Shown piece by piece: positions 6,731-13,948 of a stretch of 13,948 nucleotides of DNA (positions are counted from its first letter, which is position 1; each line of letters begins with the position of its first letter). Source of the stretch: an uncultured Clostridia bacterium. GTDB taxonomy: Bacteria > Bacillota > Clostridia > Christensenellales > Borkfalkiaceae. The notes beneath the pieces are model-generated. The model saw nothing but the letters and a program-made list of their open reading frames with translations, was not told the DNA's origin and searched no databases. The position numbers were made by a program, and so were the translations under genes. The DNA lies in contig CALVXL010000100.1 in the NCBI GenBank assembly GCA_944369635.1, positions 1 through 13,948 on the forward strand, read 5' to 3'.

Positions 6731-7663
6731 ATGGATAAAAAAGCAGTAGTCAACAAAATAAAAGAAATCCTGAACCTGTTCGTGATTGCGGCATTCGGCA
6801 TCGCAAGCCTGATTTTTGCCGTTCTGTATGCGGATAGTTGTAAAAGCGGTTTTATATATGAGTATTCCGATATTTTGAAAATTTGCGCAATCGGCGTGAT
6901 CACGCTGATTACGGTTGCCGGCATTGTTTTTTATGAATTGAAAGTCGACTTAATTTATAAAAGCTGTTATATCGCAGTAATTTTGATTGCGCTTGCATTG
7001 ATTTTACTTTATGTACTCAATGTAACGGGCGTAATGTCTACGATCAACAGCGTGGAGGAATTGCGCGAATATATTGAAAGTATGGGGCACTGGATGCCCG
7101 TCGCGTATGTAGTCTTGCAGTTTTTGCAGGTCGTCATCCTTCCGATCCCGGCCGTTTTGTCGATCACTGTAGGCGTGTTGCTATTCGGACCGTTAAAAGC
7201 CGCCGTTCTAAGTTTTATCGGAATTCTTTCGGGATCGATCGTTGCGTTCTTTATCGGCCGTGTATTGGGCTATAAAGTTGCTGCATGGCTTGTGGGAAAG
7301 GAAAATCTCGATAAAGCAATCCGCTCGGTAAAGGGGAAAGATAAGGCGGTTTTGACGTTTATGTTTTTATTCCCGTTTTTCCCTGACGATGTGCTTTGCT
7401 TTGTCGCGGGATTATCCTCAATGAGCAAACGGTTCTTCCTGATCATGATAACCGTTACGCGTGCGATTGCCATATTTGTTTCGTGTTATGCATATAACAA
7501 TTCTCTTATACCTTACGATACTTGGTGGGGACTCCTTATCTGGGGCGCTTTCTTTGCTCTTACGATCGTCCTTACGGTTGCAATTTATAAAAAAGGCTCA
7601 AAAATAGAAAACTATTTCAAGGAGAAATTCTCTAAAAAACGCAAAAAGCAAAATAAACAGTAA
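6731..7663 (+). CDS. TVP38/TMEM64-family (VTT domain) membrane protein
   Basis: A 310-residue integral membrane protein. Three extra N-terminal membrane segments (about 14-34, 48-70, 76-98) precede a VTT/DedA-like domain (about 110-255). The domain shows the membrane-dipping LPIP (137-140), the Gly-rich helix after FGPLKAA (152-158) ending at GRVLG, and the PFFPDDVLCFVAGLSSMS segment (215-232), followed by an Arg in a transmembrane helix. One more helix (about 264-285) and a very basic tail (KKGSK, KKRKKQ) close the protein. Family members elsewhere act in lipid scrambling or membrane homeostasis; the substrate here is unknown. The family is usually about 200-230 residues, so the N-terminal extension is notable. 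Ribosome binding sequence upstream is weak (CGAGAAC). It sits between proC-rnhA and the surE operon, with a terminator behind it. Confidence 0.85.
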   Translation: MDKKAVVNKIKEILNLFVIAAFGIASLIFAVLYADSCKSGFIYEYSDILKICAIGVITLITVAGIVFYELKVDLIYKSCYIAVILIALALILLYVLNVTGVMSTINSVEELREYIESMGHWMPVAYVVLQFLQVVILPIPAVLSITVGVLLFGPLKAAVLSFIGILSGSIVAFFIGRVLGYKVAAWLVGKENLDKAIRSVKGKDKAVLTFMFLFPFFPDDVLCFVAGLSSMSKRFFLIMITVTRAIAIFVSCYAYNNSLIPYDTWWGLLIWGAFFALTIVLTVAIYKKGSKIENYFKEKFSKKRKKQNKQ

Positions 7664-7729
7664 ATTACTTATAAAATTAATAGTAATTATGTTAGGTATA
7701 ATTTAATTTGCAAGCGCTTGATTACGATG

Positions 7730-7757
7730 AAGGCAATTATTTTAATTGCCTTTTTTT
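7730..7757 (+). terminator. Terminator of the VTT-domain gene
   Basis: A 10-bp stem (7730-7739 with 7743-7752), 3-base loop and a seven-T run (7751-7757). Its 3' arm contains the -35 box of the surE promoter. The preceding gap (7664-7729) holds an isolated TATAAT (7697-7702) and a palindrome CAAGCGCTTG (7711-7720). Confidence 0.85.
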
Positions 7758-7774
7758 GTATTTTAAGTTATAAT
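7746..7774 (+). promoter_or_regulatory. surE operon promoter, predicted leaderless
   Basis: TTGCCT (7746-7751), 17 bases, then perfect TATAAT (7769-7774). Counting the last T of the -10 as -7 places +1 at 7781, the A of the surE ATG. No Shine-Dalgarno sequence is present before that ATG. Confidence 0.65.
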
Positions 7775-7780
7775 CGTTTT

Positions 7781-8521
7781 ATGAATATATTGCTAACTAA
7801 CGACGACGGTTTCGAAAGTGACGGTATTCGGCAGTTTGCGCAGTTACTGTCCGAAAAACATAACGTCGTTTTGATTGCACCGGAAAGTAATCGTTCAGCC
7901 GTGTCGCATTCGTTGTCTATTTTTAAAAACATCGTTGTCAAAAAGATTTCCGGCGGTAAATTTGACGTATATTCCGTTTCGGGAACGCCCGCGGATTGCG
8001 TAAAATTCGCGCATCATGAACTTTCGGAGAAATTTCCGATTGACCTTGTGGTAGCAGGAATAAACAGAGGCCACAATTTAGGGACGGATATACTTTATTC
8101 TGGGACGGTTTCAGCGGCATTCGAAGGCGCGGCACTCGGCTATAAAGCCATGGCATTTTCCTACGTGGAACATAGCGGCGGAGATATGAGAAGTTGCGCG
8201 CTGATCGCGTGTAATCTGCTTGATAAATTATATCCGTTGACAACGAGCGATTATATATGGAACATTAACATTCCTTCTTTAATAAACGGAACAATCTCGG
8301 GCGTGAAAATTACGCCGTTGGGAAAGCAGATTTATTCGGATAATTTTAAAAAAGTAAGCGAAGATACCTACATTTTAGTAGGGGAAATGCTTGTTCACGA
8401 TGAAAACGACGAAAACTGCGACGTGGAACTCAGTCGGAAGGGCTATGTGACCGTAACGCCGCTTTTATACGATAAAACTGCATTTTCTGTATTGAAACGA
8501 TTTGAAAAGTTGGAGTTATAA
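7781..8521 (+). CDS. surE: 5'-nucleotidase SurE
   Basis: A 246-residue survival protein E homologue, a metal-dependent phosphatase that removes phosphate from nucleoside monophosphates in the cytoplasm. The protein begins MNILLTNDDG as the family does; Asp8, Asp9, Ser39 (in ESNRSAVS) and Asn95 (in AGINRGHN) match the known metal ligands. SGTPADCV (67-74) and the GTDILYSGTVSAA segment (101-113) are also typical. An in-frame ATG at 7718 would add 21 hydrophobic residues, but it lies before and inside the upstream terminator hairpin and the promoter, so 7781 is the better start. It is the first gene of an operon, and its stop overlaps the next start by one base (TAATG). Confidence 0.93.
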   Translation: MNILLTNDDGFESDGIRQFAQLLSEKHNVVLIAPESNRSAVSHSLSIFKNIVVKKISGGKFDVYSVSGTPADCVKFAHHELSEKFPIDLVVAGINRGHNLGTDILYSGTVSAAFEGAALGYKAMAFSYVEHSGGDMRSCALIACNLLDKLYPLTTSDYIWNINIPSLINGTISGVKITPLGKQIYSDNFKKVSEDTYILVGEMLVHDENDENCDVELSRKGYVTVTPLLYDKTAFSVLKRFEKLEL

Positions 8522-9738
8522 TGAGAACTACGGTTATCATCGGCGGAGGCGCTGCAGGTATGATTTCTGCGGTATTTGCCGCGGGAAAAGGCAATAAAGC
8601 CATTCTGATAGAGAAAAATGAAAAACTTGGCAAGAAAATCTATATTACAGGTAAGGGGCGATGCAATCTTACAAACGACTGTACCGAGGAAGAATTTATT
8701 TCCAACGTCGTTTCCAATCCGAAGTTTTTGTTGAGCGCAGTTAAAAGTTTTCCTCCGCAAAAAACCTGCGATTTTTTTGAAAGTAACGGGTTAAAGTTAA
8801 AAACCGAGCGCGGAAATCGCGTTTTTCCTTTCAGCGATAAAGCGAGCGACGTCACCAAAACGCTTGCCGATGCAATGCGCGAAAGGGGCGTAGATGTTTG
8901 TCTTGAGGAAACGGTAAAAAAAATAGTTTGTCGGGATGGAAAAGTTTCTTGCGTAATGACCGACAAACGGGAAATTTGCTGTGATTCCGTTATCATTTGT
9001 ACCGGCGGCGTTTCTTATCCGTCAACGGGATCCACCGGAGACGGTTATCTTTTTGCAGCATCCTGCGGGCATGCGATCGTTCCGCCGCGCGCGGCTTTGT
9101 CGGGAATCGAAACCGTAGAAAATTATAAAGAACTTCAGGGACTCTCTCTGAAAAACGTAAGGATTTCCGTACTGGACGGGAAAAAAGAGATTTTTTCTGA
9201 AATCGGCGAGATGTTGTTTACGCATTACGGCGTTTCGGGGCCTTTGATTTTGAGTGTTTCCAGCCTGATTAACCGAAGGGATCAGAGAAATATACGGCTG
9301 TTCCTCGATTTGAAACCGGGTCTTTCGGAAGATCAGTTGCGAAATCGCATTTTACGTGATTTCGCTGAGTTGAAAGGAAAAAAAGTTTATCATTCTTTAG
9401 TCAAATTATTGCCGTCTCGCCTGATCGGAGCAATCCTTAAAAGGGCGGAGATCGATGAAAAAAAGCGCAATGCGGAATTTTCTTCGGAAGATATGAAAAA
9501 GCTGCTTACGGCGCTGAAAAAATTTGAGATTCGGATTCGGAAATTGCGCCCGATCGAAGAGGCCGTCGTTACGGCGGGCGGTGTATCCGTAAAGGAAATC
9601 AACCCTAAGACCATGGAAAGCAAATTAATAAACGGTTTATTTTTTGCGGGGGAAGTGCTCGATTTGGATGCATTTACGGGCGGTTTTAATCTTCAAATCG
9701 CCTTTATGACGGGATATATTGCGGGAACGAACGCATAA
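8521..9738 (+). CDS. FAD-dependent oxidoreductase, BaiN/HI0933 family
   Basis: A 405-residue flavoprotein of the HI0933-like family (PF03486; often annotated as aminoacetone oxidase family or BaiN-like). Residues 8-13 (GGGAAG) begin the FAD Rossmann fold with Glu31 as the ribose-binding acidic residue. TGKGRCNLTN (43-52) is the family hallmark; TGG (161-163) followed by SYPSTGSTGDGY (165-176), and the C-terminal GEVLD (377-381) with GGFNLQ (387-392), complete the FAD site. Length is normal. The physiological substrate of most members is unknown, so no reaction should be asserted. The start overlaps the surE stop in TAATG and has GGAG at 8512-8515, so translation is probably coupled. A gap of 15 bases leads to cmk. 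Confidence 0.88.
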   Translation: MRTTVIIGGGAAGMISAVFAAGKGNKAILIEKNEKLGKKIYITGKGRCNLTNDCTEEEFISNVVSNPKFLLSAVKSFPPQKTCDFFESNGLKLKTERGNRVFPFSDKASDVTKTLADAMRERGVDVCLEETVKKIVCRDGKVSCVMTDKREICCDSVIICTGGVSYPSTGSTGDGYLFAASCGHAIVPPRAALSGIETVENYKELQGLSLKNVRISVLDGKKEIFSEIGEMLFTHYGVSGPLILSVSSLINRRDQRNIRLFLDLKPGLSEDQLRNRILRDFAELKGKKVYHSLVKLLPSRLIGAILKRAEIDEKKRNAEFSSEDMKKLLTALKKFEIRIRKLRPIEEAVVTAGGVSVKEINPKTMESKLINGLFFAGEVLDLDAFTGGFNLQIAFMTGYIAGTNA

Positions 9739-9753
9739 GATAAGGAGAAGTAT

Positions 9754-10419
9754 ATGAAACATATGAATATTGCTCTTGACGGGCCCTCGGGCAGCGGAAA
9801 GAGTACGATTGCGAAAGAACTTTCCAAAAAACTCGACATTCTGTATCTCGACACAGGTGCGATGTACAGAGCTGTTGCATGTAAAGCGATTTCTCTGGGT
9901 ATCGATACGCTTGACGAAAAGGGCGTTTCTTCGTTTATCGATGATATCGACCTCAAAATAGAATATCTCGGCGGAACGCAGCATGCTTTTTTAGACGGTA
10001 AAGACGTTTCTTCTCGGATACGCGAACCGGAAGTTTCCATGGCTGCTTCGAACATATCGTCGTTAAAGTGCGTGCGCCTGAAAATGGTCGCCATGCAACG
10101 CGACATAGCTAAATCAATGTCCTGCGTGCTTGACGGCAGAGATATCGGTTCTTTTGTTCTGCCTGACGCCGAATACAAATTTTACATTACCGCAGACGCA
10201 AAGGTGCGTACGCTTCGAAGGCAGAAAGAATTAAAAGAAAAGGGATTCGACGTGGACTTCGATCAGCTTTTACGCGAGATCGAACAGCGCGATTATAACG
10301 ACAAACACCGTGATTTTGCTCCGCTCGTGCAGGCAAAAGACGCGGTGCTGATCGATACTTCCGAAATGACCGTAGAGCAAGTGATAGATAAAATTTTGTC
10401 TTTTATCGAAAGGAAATAA
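9754..10419 (+). CDS. cmk: Cytidylate kinase
   Basis: A 221-residue cytosolic (d)CMP kinase, converting CMP and dCMP to the diphosphates with ATP. The P-loop GPSGSGKST is at residues 10-18; LDTGAMYRA (32-40) and LDGRDIGSF (126-134) form the nucleotide-monophosphate site, and the lid region has EQRDYNDKHRDFAPL (167-181). Length is typical. The ATG at 9754 is preceded by AAGGAG (9742-9747) at good spacing; the next Met, three residues on, is less well placed. It is followed by plsC after a single base, in the cmk - plsC - ispH/rpsA order common in Clostridia. Confidence 0.95.
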   Translation: MKHMNIALDGPSGSGKSTIAKELSKKLDILYLDTGAMYRAVACKAISLGIDTLDEKGVSSFIDDIDLKIEYLGGTQHAFLDGKDVSSRIREPEVSMAASNISSLKCVRLKMVAMQRDIAKSMSCVLDGRDIGSFVLPDAEYKFYITADAKVRTLRRQKELKEKGFDVDFDQLLREIEQRDYNDKHRDFAPLVQAKDAVLIDTSEMTVEQVIDKILSFIERK

Positions 10420-10420
10420 G

Positions 10421-11044
10421 ATGCATAATCAGTTTTACATCAGAAGTGCGTACTTCTTGTTTACGTTGTTTTTCCCTTCTAAAGTTTACGATAAGGAAAA
10501 CTTTCCGCAAGGCAAAGCTTTGATCGTTGCCAATCATTATTCCGCAATAGATCCTGCATTTATGTACAGATTTGTAAAACGGGATCTGTTCTTTCTTTGC
10601 AAAAAGGAGGCCATGGAAAAAAAAGTCGCCAAAAAATTGCTTGCGGAAGCCGGCGCGATTCCCATCGATAGGCAGACAAACGATATGCGTGCGATGATGA
10701 ATGCCATGAAAGTTTTGAAAGAAGGAAAAAAACTTGTGATTTTTCCCGAGGGAACGAGAAATAAAACCGGCGAAGAGCTGCAGGAACTCAAAGGCGGAGC
10801 GGGGGTATTTGCCGTTAAAACGAAATCGCCTGTGGTTCCCGTAATGTTTTTAAAAAAGCCCAGGATATTCCGTCGGACTTTTTATATCGTCGGAAAACCT
10901 TTTGAACTCGACGAATTTTACGATAAAAAGCTGGTTAAGGAAGATTACGACAAAATCGATTCGATCATTCGGGAAAAGATGTTAAAAACACGTGAGAAAC
11001 TGAAAGAATATCGGCGGAAAAAAGGTAAGAAATGCAAATCATAA
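10421..11044 (+). CDS. plsC: 1-acyl-glycerol-3-phosphate acyltransferase (PlsC)
   Basis: A 207-residue lysophosphatidate acyltransferase homologue, adding the second acyl chain to make phosphatidic acid at the inner membrane face. It has the acyltransferase motifs in order: NHYSAID (38-44, catalytic His39 and Asp44), IPIDR (80-84), FPEGTR (108-113) and VPVM (139-142). The N-terminal stretch 8-19 is hydrophobic, fitting membrane association. The C-terminus (about 183-206) is strongly basic. The start lies one base after the cmk stop, with AAAGGA just upstream inside cmk. The last 13 bases overlap the ispH-rpsA start, implying translational coupling. Confidence 0.92.
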   Translation: MHNQFYIRSAYFLFTLFFPSKVYDKENFPQGKALIVANHYSAIDPAFMYRFVKRDLFFLCKKEAMEKKVAKKLLAEAGAIPIDRQTNDMRAMMNAMKVLKEGKKLVIFPEGTRNKTGEELQELKGGAGVFAVKTKSPVVPVMFLKKPRIFRRTFYIVGKPFELDEFYDKKLVKEDYDKIDSIIREKMLKTREKLKEYRRKKGKKCKS

Positions 11045-13314
11045 CGACAAAATACGGCGGTTTTTGTTTCGGCGTCGAGCGCGCCGTAGACCGCGCGATG
11101 GCCATGCGGGGAAATAACAATTACGTACTGGGCGAAATCATTCATAACGAACAGGTTGTGGAAGAATTGGAAAAAAACGGCGTGATCACCGTTTCCGATA
11201 TCGAAGAAGTGCCCGACGGAGCGACGCTTCTCATCCGCACGCACGGGGAATCGGAATACGTGTTCCGCCGAGCAGCGGAAAAAAATCTGCGCGTGGTGGA
11301 TTGTACATGTCCGTTTGTCAAAGATATTCAGAAGATCGTAAAAAAGCATTTTGACGAGGGGTATGCCATCGTTATTATCGGGAATCGCAATCATCCCGAA
11401 GTTAAAGGAATTAACGGCTGGTGCGAAAATAAAGCGTTCATAACGGACAAATGTTTCGATGTCGGCGAAATTTCCGCAAAAAAGGTCTGTATAGTGGTGC
11501 AAACGACCTTTTCCATGGAAAAATTTGACGAAATTTTAAAAAATATTCCTAAAGACGGCCCCAAAACAGTTGAGATTTTTAAAACTATTTGCTATACTAC
11601 TATCAAACGGCAAGAAGAAGCCGAGTCTATTTCTGCGGAATGCGATGCGGTCATCGTGTTGGGCGGCAAAAAGAGCAACAATACCGATAAATTGTTTGAA
11701 ATTTGCGCCAAGCATTGCAAGAATGTTTTCAGAGTTTCTTCACCCGTGGAATTGGACTATAAAGAAATAAAAAAGTTTGAAAAGGTAGGGATTGTGGTCG
11801 GAGCGTCCACTCCGTCGGCGCAATCTAGGGAGGTTATCTCGAATATGGAGAATGCAGAAGTTAAAACATCGCTTGGCGAAGAAGCAGTAACGGAAGAAGT
11901 TGCGGCGGAAGAAACGAAAGAAGCCGCAGTGGAAAACACAGCCGCAGAAGAAACGGCCGAAACCGTAAAAGCAGAACCCGCCGAAACGGTAACCGAAGAA
12001 GAAAAAGCTACGGAAACAGTCGAACCGAAAGCCGAACCCGTTGCTGAAGACACGATGGCAGCGGCGATCGCCATGATGGACAATAAGTCCCAGAAGTTCA
12101 GACTGCATCAGATTATCACCGCAACGATTTCTCAGGCGCAGGACGATGGTTTAGCTTTATATATACCCAACACGAAGAAGGAAGTTCTTCTCGAAGCAAA
12201 GGAAATGCTTTGCGACGAATATAAAAAAGAAGATTATGTCGGGAAAGTCGGCGATGATATCGACGTAATGGTTTTGTCCGTCAATCCTTTGAAACTTTCC
12301 GAAAGGGCGATGGTCGAACTCAAAAAAGAAGAAGCCGAAATCGAAGAGATCAAGAACGGCAAAACCTTCGAAGTGAAAGTTACCGGATCGAACAAAGGCG
12401 GGTTGACCGGAGTAGTGGACGGTTGCAGATCTTACCAGGTTTTTGTTCCGTCTTCTCAGATCAGAATCGGTTATGTCAAAGACCTTGACAAATATATCGG
12501 AAAAACCCTCAAATGTAAAGCCGAAAAAGTGGAAGGCAAGGGCAACAGAAGACAGATCGTTGCTTCGCAGAGAGTGATTTTAGAAGCTGAAAAGGCAGAA
12601 AGAGATGCACTGAGAGCCGAAAGAGAAGAAGCTTTCTTCAACAGCATTGAAGTGGGCGATATCGTTAAGGGTACGACGCAGAGATTTGCTGACTTCGGCG
12701 TATTCGTCAACGTAAACGGCTTCGATTGCCTCGCGCACATTTCTGATCTTTCCTGGACGGGATGCAAAAAGTGTTCGGATGTTTTGGAACTCAACAAAAT
12801 GTACGAATTCAAGATTCTGAAAATAGACAAAGAAAACAAAAAAGTTTCTATCGGCTATAAACAGTTACAGCCCAAACCTTGGGAACTCGTTGCAGATAAG
12901 TATCATGCCGGCGACGTGGTAAAAGGTAAAGTCGTCAGAATCGTAAGCTTCGGCGCGTTTGTCGAAGTTGAAAAAGACGTTGACGGTTTGGTTCACGTTT
13001 CTCAGATTTCCAACGAATGGCTTGAAAATCCCACGGCTGCGCTGAAAGTCGGCGATGAAGTGGAAGCGAAAATTTTGGAAATCGACACCGAAAAAGAAAA
13101 GATGACCCTTTCCATCAAGGCGTTGTTGCCCGATTCCGATGTCAAAAAGGTAAATCCGAACAGACAGCGTAAAGCGGAAGAAGGGAATAATGAAGCTTCG
13201 AAAGCCAGAAAGCCGAGAGCGCCGAGAGATGACGATGACTCTTTGAGAGAATGGAAAGATGACAGCAACGGCGGTGCGTCGATTGCGGAAATCCTTGCCA
13301 ACCTCAATAAATAA
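11032..13314 (+). CDS. ispH-rpsA: IspH - ribosomal protein S1 fusion
   Basis: A 760-residue bifunctional protein, a form known from Clostridia. Residues 1-272 are HMBPP reductase (last step of the MEP isoprenoid pathway, an iron-sulfur enzyme): Cys12 in GGFCFGVERAV, Cys93 in DCTCPFV and Cys187 in TICYTT are the cluster ligands, with His38, His121, Glu123 and Thr158 also in place. The usual serine-rich SSN site reads SNN here (215-217). Residues 275-345 are an acidic Glu/Ala/Thr linker. Four S1 RNA-binding folds follow: about 356-425 (degenerate), 441-512, 538-610 and 623-696, the last two clearest (VKGTTQRFADFGVFV; VKGKVVRIVSFGAFVEV). A charged tail ends in ASIAEILANLNK. It overlaps plsC by 13 bases. 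A second start may exist at Met272 (see the internal site entry). Confidence 0.95.
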   Translation: MQIITTKYGGFCFGVERAVDRAMAMRGNNNYVLGEIIHNEQVVEELEKNGVITVSDIEEVPDGATLLIRTHGESEYVFRRAAEKNLRVVDCTCPFVKDIQKIVKKHFDEGYAIVIIGNRNHPEVKGINGWCENKAFITDKCFDVGEISAKKVCIVVQTTFSMEKFDEILKNIPKDGPKTVEIFKTICYTTIKRQEEAESISAECDAVIVLGGKKSNNTDKLFEICAKHCKNVFRVSSPVELDYKEIKKFEKVGIVVGASTPSAQSREVISNMENAEVKTSLGEEAVTEEVAAEETKEAAVENTAAEETAETVKAEPAETVTEEEKATETVEPKAEPVAEDTMAAAIAMMDNKSQKFRLHQIITATISQAQDDGLALYIPNTKKEVLLEAKEMLCDEYKKEDYVGKVGDDIDVMVLSVNPLKLSERAMVELKKEEAEIEEIKNGKTFEVKVTGSNKGGLTGVVDGCRSYQVFVPSSQIRIGYVKDLDKYIGKTLKCKAEKVEGKGNRRQIVASQRVILEAEKAERDALRAEREEAFFNSIEVGDIVKGTTQRFADFGVFVNVNGFDCLAHISDLSWTGCKKCSDVLELNKMYEFKILKIDKENKKVSIGYKQLQPKPWELVADKYHAGDVVKGKVVRIVSFGAFVEVEKDVDGLVHVSQISNEWLENPTAALKVGDEVEAKILEIDTEKEKMTLSIKALLPDSDVKKVNPNRQRKAEEGNNEASKARKPRAPRDDDDSLREWKDDSNGGASIAEILANLNK
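11827..11847 (+). promoter_or_regulatory. Internal Shine-Dalgarno and ATG at the IspH/S1 junction
   Basis: AGGGAGG (11827-11833) is followed 11 bases later by an in-frame ATG (11845, Met272). The spacing is longer than ideal. Initiation here would give a separate 489-residue S1 protein without the IspH part. It falls exactly where the IspH domain ends. Confidence 0.45.
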
Positions 13315-13320
13315 GTATCT

Positions 13321-13352
13321 AACAGTCTGCAAAATTTTTTGCAGGCTGTTTT
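13321..13352 (+). terminator. Terminator of the surE-rpsA operon
   Basis: A stem of about 14 bp (13321-13334 with 13337-13350, including one T-G pair; the innermost pairs probably open as loop) ends in TTTT and an AT-rich stretch. It begins six bases after the ispH-rpsA stop codon. Confidence 0.85.
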
Positions 13353-13466
13353 ATTATTGATTATTGATGCGGGCTTCTGCTTTTTTGTCTTCGCGAAATG
13401 ATTGCGTGCGTAAGGACAAAGTGGCGCGTTTTTTTGTTAAGTCATTTTATTTTTTGGGGGATTAAA

Positions 13467-13948
13467 TTGAGAAAAATTCCGATTATTTATATTTTTGTTT
13501 TCTTTCTCGCATTGTATGCGGTCGCTACAGCCGTCTATCAAGTTGCGGTCGGCATTATCAATTTTGAAATTATTTTTGTTTTTGTGATTAGCGGCGTTGT
13601 TTCTTATATTTTTATATTTTTTTCGCCTGCTTATTTTAACTTGAAGGGCGATAAGTATGATGGCAAACATAAACAAGAATCGGAAAACGGATGGAAAGAT
13701 TTCCATGTTCAGGTGTCGCTCACGTTAAAGCGCAAGCTTACTGCTATCGGTATCGTTTTGGCTTTTGGCGTAGGATATATTCCGCTTATTATTTTCGGCA
13801 GTAATCAAGTTGTTCAGATGAATAGTGCAAATTATGATAAAACCGATGCGGTATTTGAAAAAGTCTTTTATACGGATTCGGAAGATTCTTACGCTTACCG
13901 CTTGGCTTATCGATATTATGATGCAAACGGTGTGCCTCATATTTATGA
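13467..13948 (+). CDS. Membrane protein, partial (TTG start, runs off window)
   Basis: An open frame of 160 codons to the window edge with no stop. It starts at TTG (13467) preceded by GGGGGA (13456-13461) at suitable spacing; no in-frame ATG occurs until deep inside, so a plain ATG search misses it. The predicted N-terminus (RKIPIIYIFVFFLALYAV) is a basic start followed by a membrane segment; a second (about residues 33-55) and third (about 91-110) follow, with a polar Lys-rich loop between them. The later part is polar and rich in Asp, Tyr and Ala. No family is recognised. It stands 152 bases after the previous gene; the gap 13353-13466 shows no clear promoter. Confidence 0.6.
   Translation, partial: MRKIPIIYIFVFFLALYAVATAVYQVAVGIINFEIIFVFVISGVVSYIFIFFSPAYFNLKGDKYDGKHKQESENGWKDFHVQVSLTLKRKLTAIGIVLAFGVGYIPLIIFGSNQVVQMNSANYDKTDAVFEKVFYTDSEDSYAYRLAYRYYDANGVPHIY

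Noticed and set aside
7718..7780. Upstream ATG extending SurE by 21 hydrophobic residues
   Set aside because: This stretch encodes the terminator stem and the promoter of surE, and the SurE family begins at MNILLTNDDG. A signal peptide on SurE is not expected.
11757..12083. Minus-strand Ser/Ala/Val-rich frame
   Set aside because: It is the complement of the Glu/Ala/Thr linker codons of the IspH-S1 fusion, with no start signals.
1..13948. CRISPR array, rRNA, integrase or defence genes
   Set aside because: No regularly spaced direct repeats, rRNA-like sequence or such protein motifs were seen on either strand.

Overview
The window looks like chromosomal DNA of a low-to-mid GC member of the Clostridia (Firmicutes), possibly a gut or metagenome-derived lineage. 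The main reasons are the single gene joining IspH to ribosomal protein S1, which is a known clostridial arrangement; the order cmk - plsC - ispH/rpsA; Gram-positive style AGGAG ribosome binding sites and sigma-A promoters; a lipoprotein anchored by a lipobox; and a collagen-like GXY protein of the kind found on clostridial spores. The genus cannot be named from the sequence alone.

Layout. Bases 1-190 hold no complete gene but form a chain of hairpins ending in an 8-bp stem. This resembles the right end of an IS200/IS605-type element, possibly with its guide-RNA scaffold. A strong promoter follows (207-236), then a 1152-residue surface lipoprotein with three InlB-type repeats and a long series of beta-rich modules (303-3761). 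It faces a convergent collagen-like/beta-helix protein on the minus strand (3847-4932), and two back-to-back hairpin terminators lie between them. Bases 4945-5236 contain no gene but carry a plausible plus-strand promoter with an inverted repeat in its spacer. A minus-strand tRNA-Trp with its own near-consensus promoter and terminator occupies 5237-5386.

From 5404 onwards everything is on the plus strand. First comes an unusual fusion of pyrroline-5-carboxylate reductase (ProC) with a complete RNase HI (5404-6681), then a TVP38/VTT-domain membrane protein (6731-7663) ending in a terminator. The -35 box of the next promoter lies inside that terminator. This promoter appears to start transcription exactly at the surE ATG, predicting a leaderless message, and opens a tight operon: surE, a BaiN/HI0933-type flavoprotein, cmk, plsC, ispH-rpsA (7781-13314). 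Junctions in this operon are overlapping or separated by a few bases. The operon mixes nucleotide metabolism (SurE, Cmk), phospholipid acylation (PlsC), isoprenoid synthesis (IspH) and translation (S1). A terminator closes it. The window ends inside a membrane protein that starts at TTG (13467 onwards).

The most interesting observations are the ProC-RNase HI fusion, a Shine-Dalgarno sequence plus in-frame ATG exactly at the IspH/S1 junction, the terminator-embedded leaderless surE promoter, and the repeated F-x-G-x-(W/Y) modules of the lipoprotein. I saw no defence system, CRISPR array or complete transposon.
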